From an uncultured Prevotella sp. (GTDB taxonomy: Bacteria; Bacteroidota; Bacteroidia; Bacteroidales; Bacteroidaceae), in the NCBI GenBank assembly GCA_934229335.1, contig CAKQDQ010000148.1, positions 1 through 5,665 of the forward strand: a stretch of 5,665 bases of DNA. Reading direction: 5' to 3'. A program made the position numbers and the translations under genes. The notes under the pieces are model-generated. The model saw only the letters and a list, made by a program, of their open reading frames with translations, was not told the origin of the DNA and ran no database searches. Below, piece by piece: positions 5,337-5,665 of the stretch (position 1 is its first letter; each line of letters starts with the position of its first letter).

Positions 5337-5665
5337 TTACATTCCCAATTTGTATATCTCCTCGCTTACGTCAGGAGTAATAGGGTAGAACATTCCGAAT
5401 TTGTCACCTTTATTTTGGTGTAGCCTTTTTACCAGTTCATGTATGTCAGGATTAGCAATGCCTAATTGAGCAAACGTTACAGGTAGTCCTAAATCATCGT
5501 GCAGGAATTCTTTGAAGCGACGGATGCCCTCTAAAGCTATCTCTTCTTCTGTGCCGAAATCGTTGCTGACATTCATCACACGAGTAGCGAACTGCGCTAT
5601 TCGTTTAGCGTGATGTGTTGCCATGAAGGTCATGTAGGCAGGGGTTATTACCGCAAGTCCTGCAC
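5337..5665 (-). CDS. Iron-containing alcohol dehydrogenase (butanol dehydrogenase/YqhD type), C-terminal part
   Basis: Only the last 108 residues are in the window; the frame is open through the right edge, so the Met at 5633 is internal and not the start. The visible part opens with AGLAVITPAYMTF, which in the family directly follows the second metal-binding His, so the nucleotide-binding and metal-binding residues lie outside. HHAKRIAQFATRV, EEIALEGIRRFKEFL, LGLPVTF and the ending ITPDVSEEIYKLG are the expected C-terminal all-helical domain and closely resemble the YqhD/BDH branch, whose members reduce aldehydes with NAD(P)H in the cytoplasm. Substrate and cofactor cannot be told from this piece. 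The stop is TAA at 5339-5337. The PIN-domain gene follows 138 nt downstream with no terminator between. Confidence 0.9.
   Translation of the reverse strand, partial: AGLAVITPAYMTFMATHHAKRIAQFATRVMNVSNDFGTEEEIALEGIRRFKEFLHDDLGLPVTFAQLGIANPDIHELVKRLHQNKGDKFGMFYPITPDVSEEIYKLGM

Overview
The window looks like a stretch of chromosome from a Bacteroidota (Bacteroidetes) bacterium, most likely Prevotella-like. Three things point there: two promoters match the Bacteroidetes sigma-ABfr pattern exactly (TTTG, 20 nt, TAnnTTTG), start codons sit behind A/T-rich leaders without Shine-Dalgarno sequences, and the large peptidyl-prolyl isomerase resembles the roughly 710-residue PpiD-like proteins of this phylum. 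Genus is an inference. All genes lie on the minus strand, so the window is described here from its right end (upstream) to its left end (downstream).

Right end, 5665-3519: the C-terminal 108 residues of a butanol-dehydrogenase/YqhD-type iron-containing alcohol dehydrogenase, cut by the window edge. A 138-nt gap with no visible terminator or consensus promoter follows, then a 529-residue protein with a PIN nuclease domain between two long low-complexity basic tails. A strong hairpin/T-tract terminator closes it.

Middle, 3518-2835: about 390 nt of A/T-rich noncoding DNA holds two structures that no gene explains. One is an 89-nt near-perfect inverted repeat (29-nt arms). The other is a diverged 59-bp direct repeat (42/59 identical, no gaps, 77-bp period). 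Next come a consensus promoter, two identical tandem tRNA-Asp(GTC) genes and their terminator. Both tRNAs carry C where nearly all elongator tRNAs have U/pseudouridine 55.

Left end, 2834-1: a 257-nt stretch with nothing recognisable, then a consensus promoter, a 714-residue membrane-anchored PpiD-like chaperone whose parvulin domain looks degenerate, its terminator, and the first 71 residues of a HAD-superfamily phosphatase/phosphomutase cut by the left edge.

These look like independent housekeeping units rather than one pathway. The chaperone and the tRNA pair are separate transcription units with near-identical promoter geometry. I see no mobile-element gene, CRISPR array or clear defence system. 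The most unusual material is the structured intergenic DNA at 3234-3511, the PIN protein's architecture and the tRNA T-loop.
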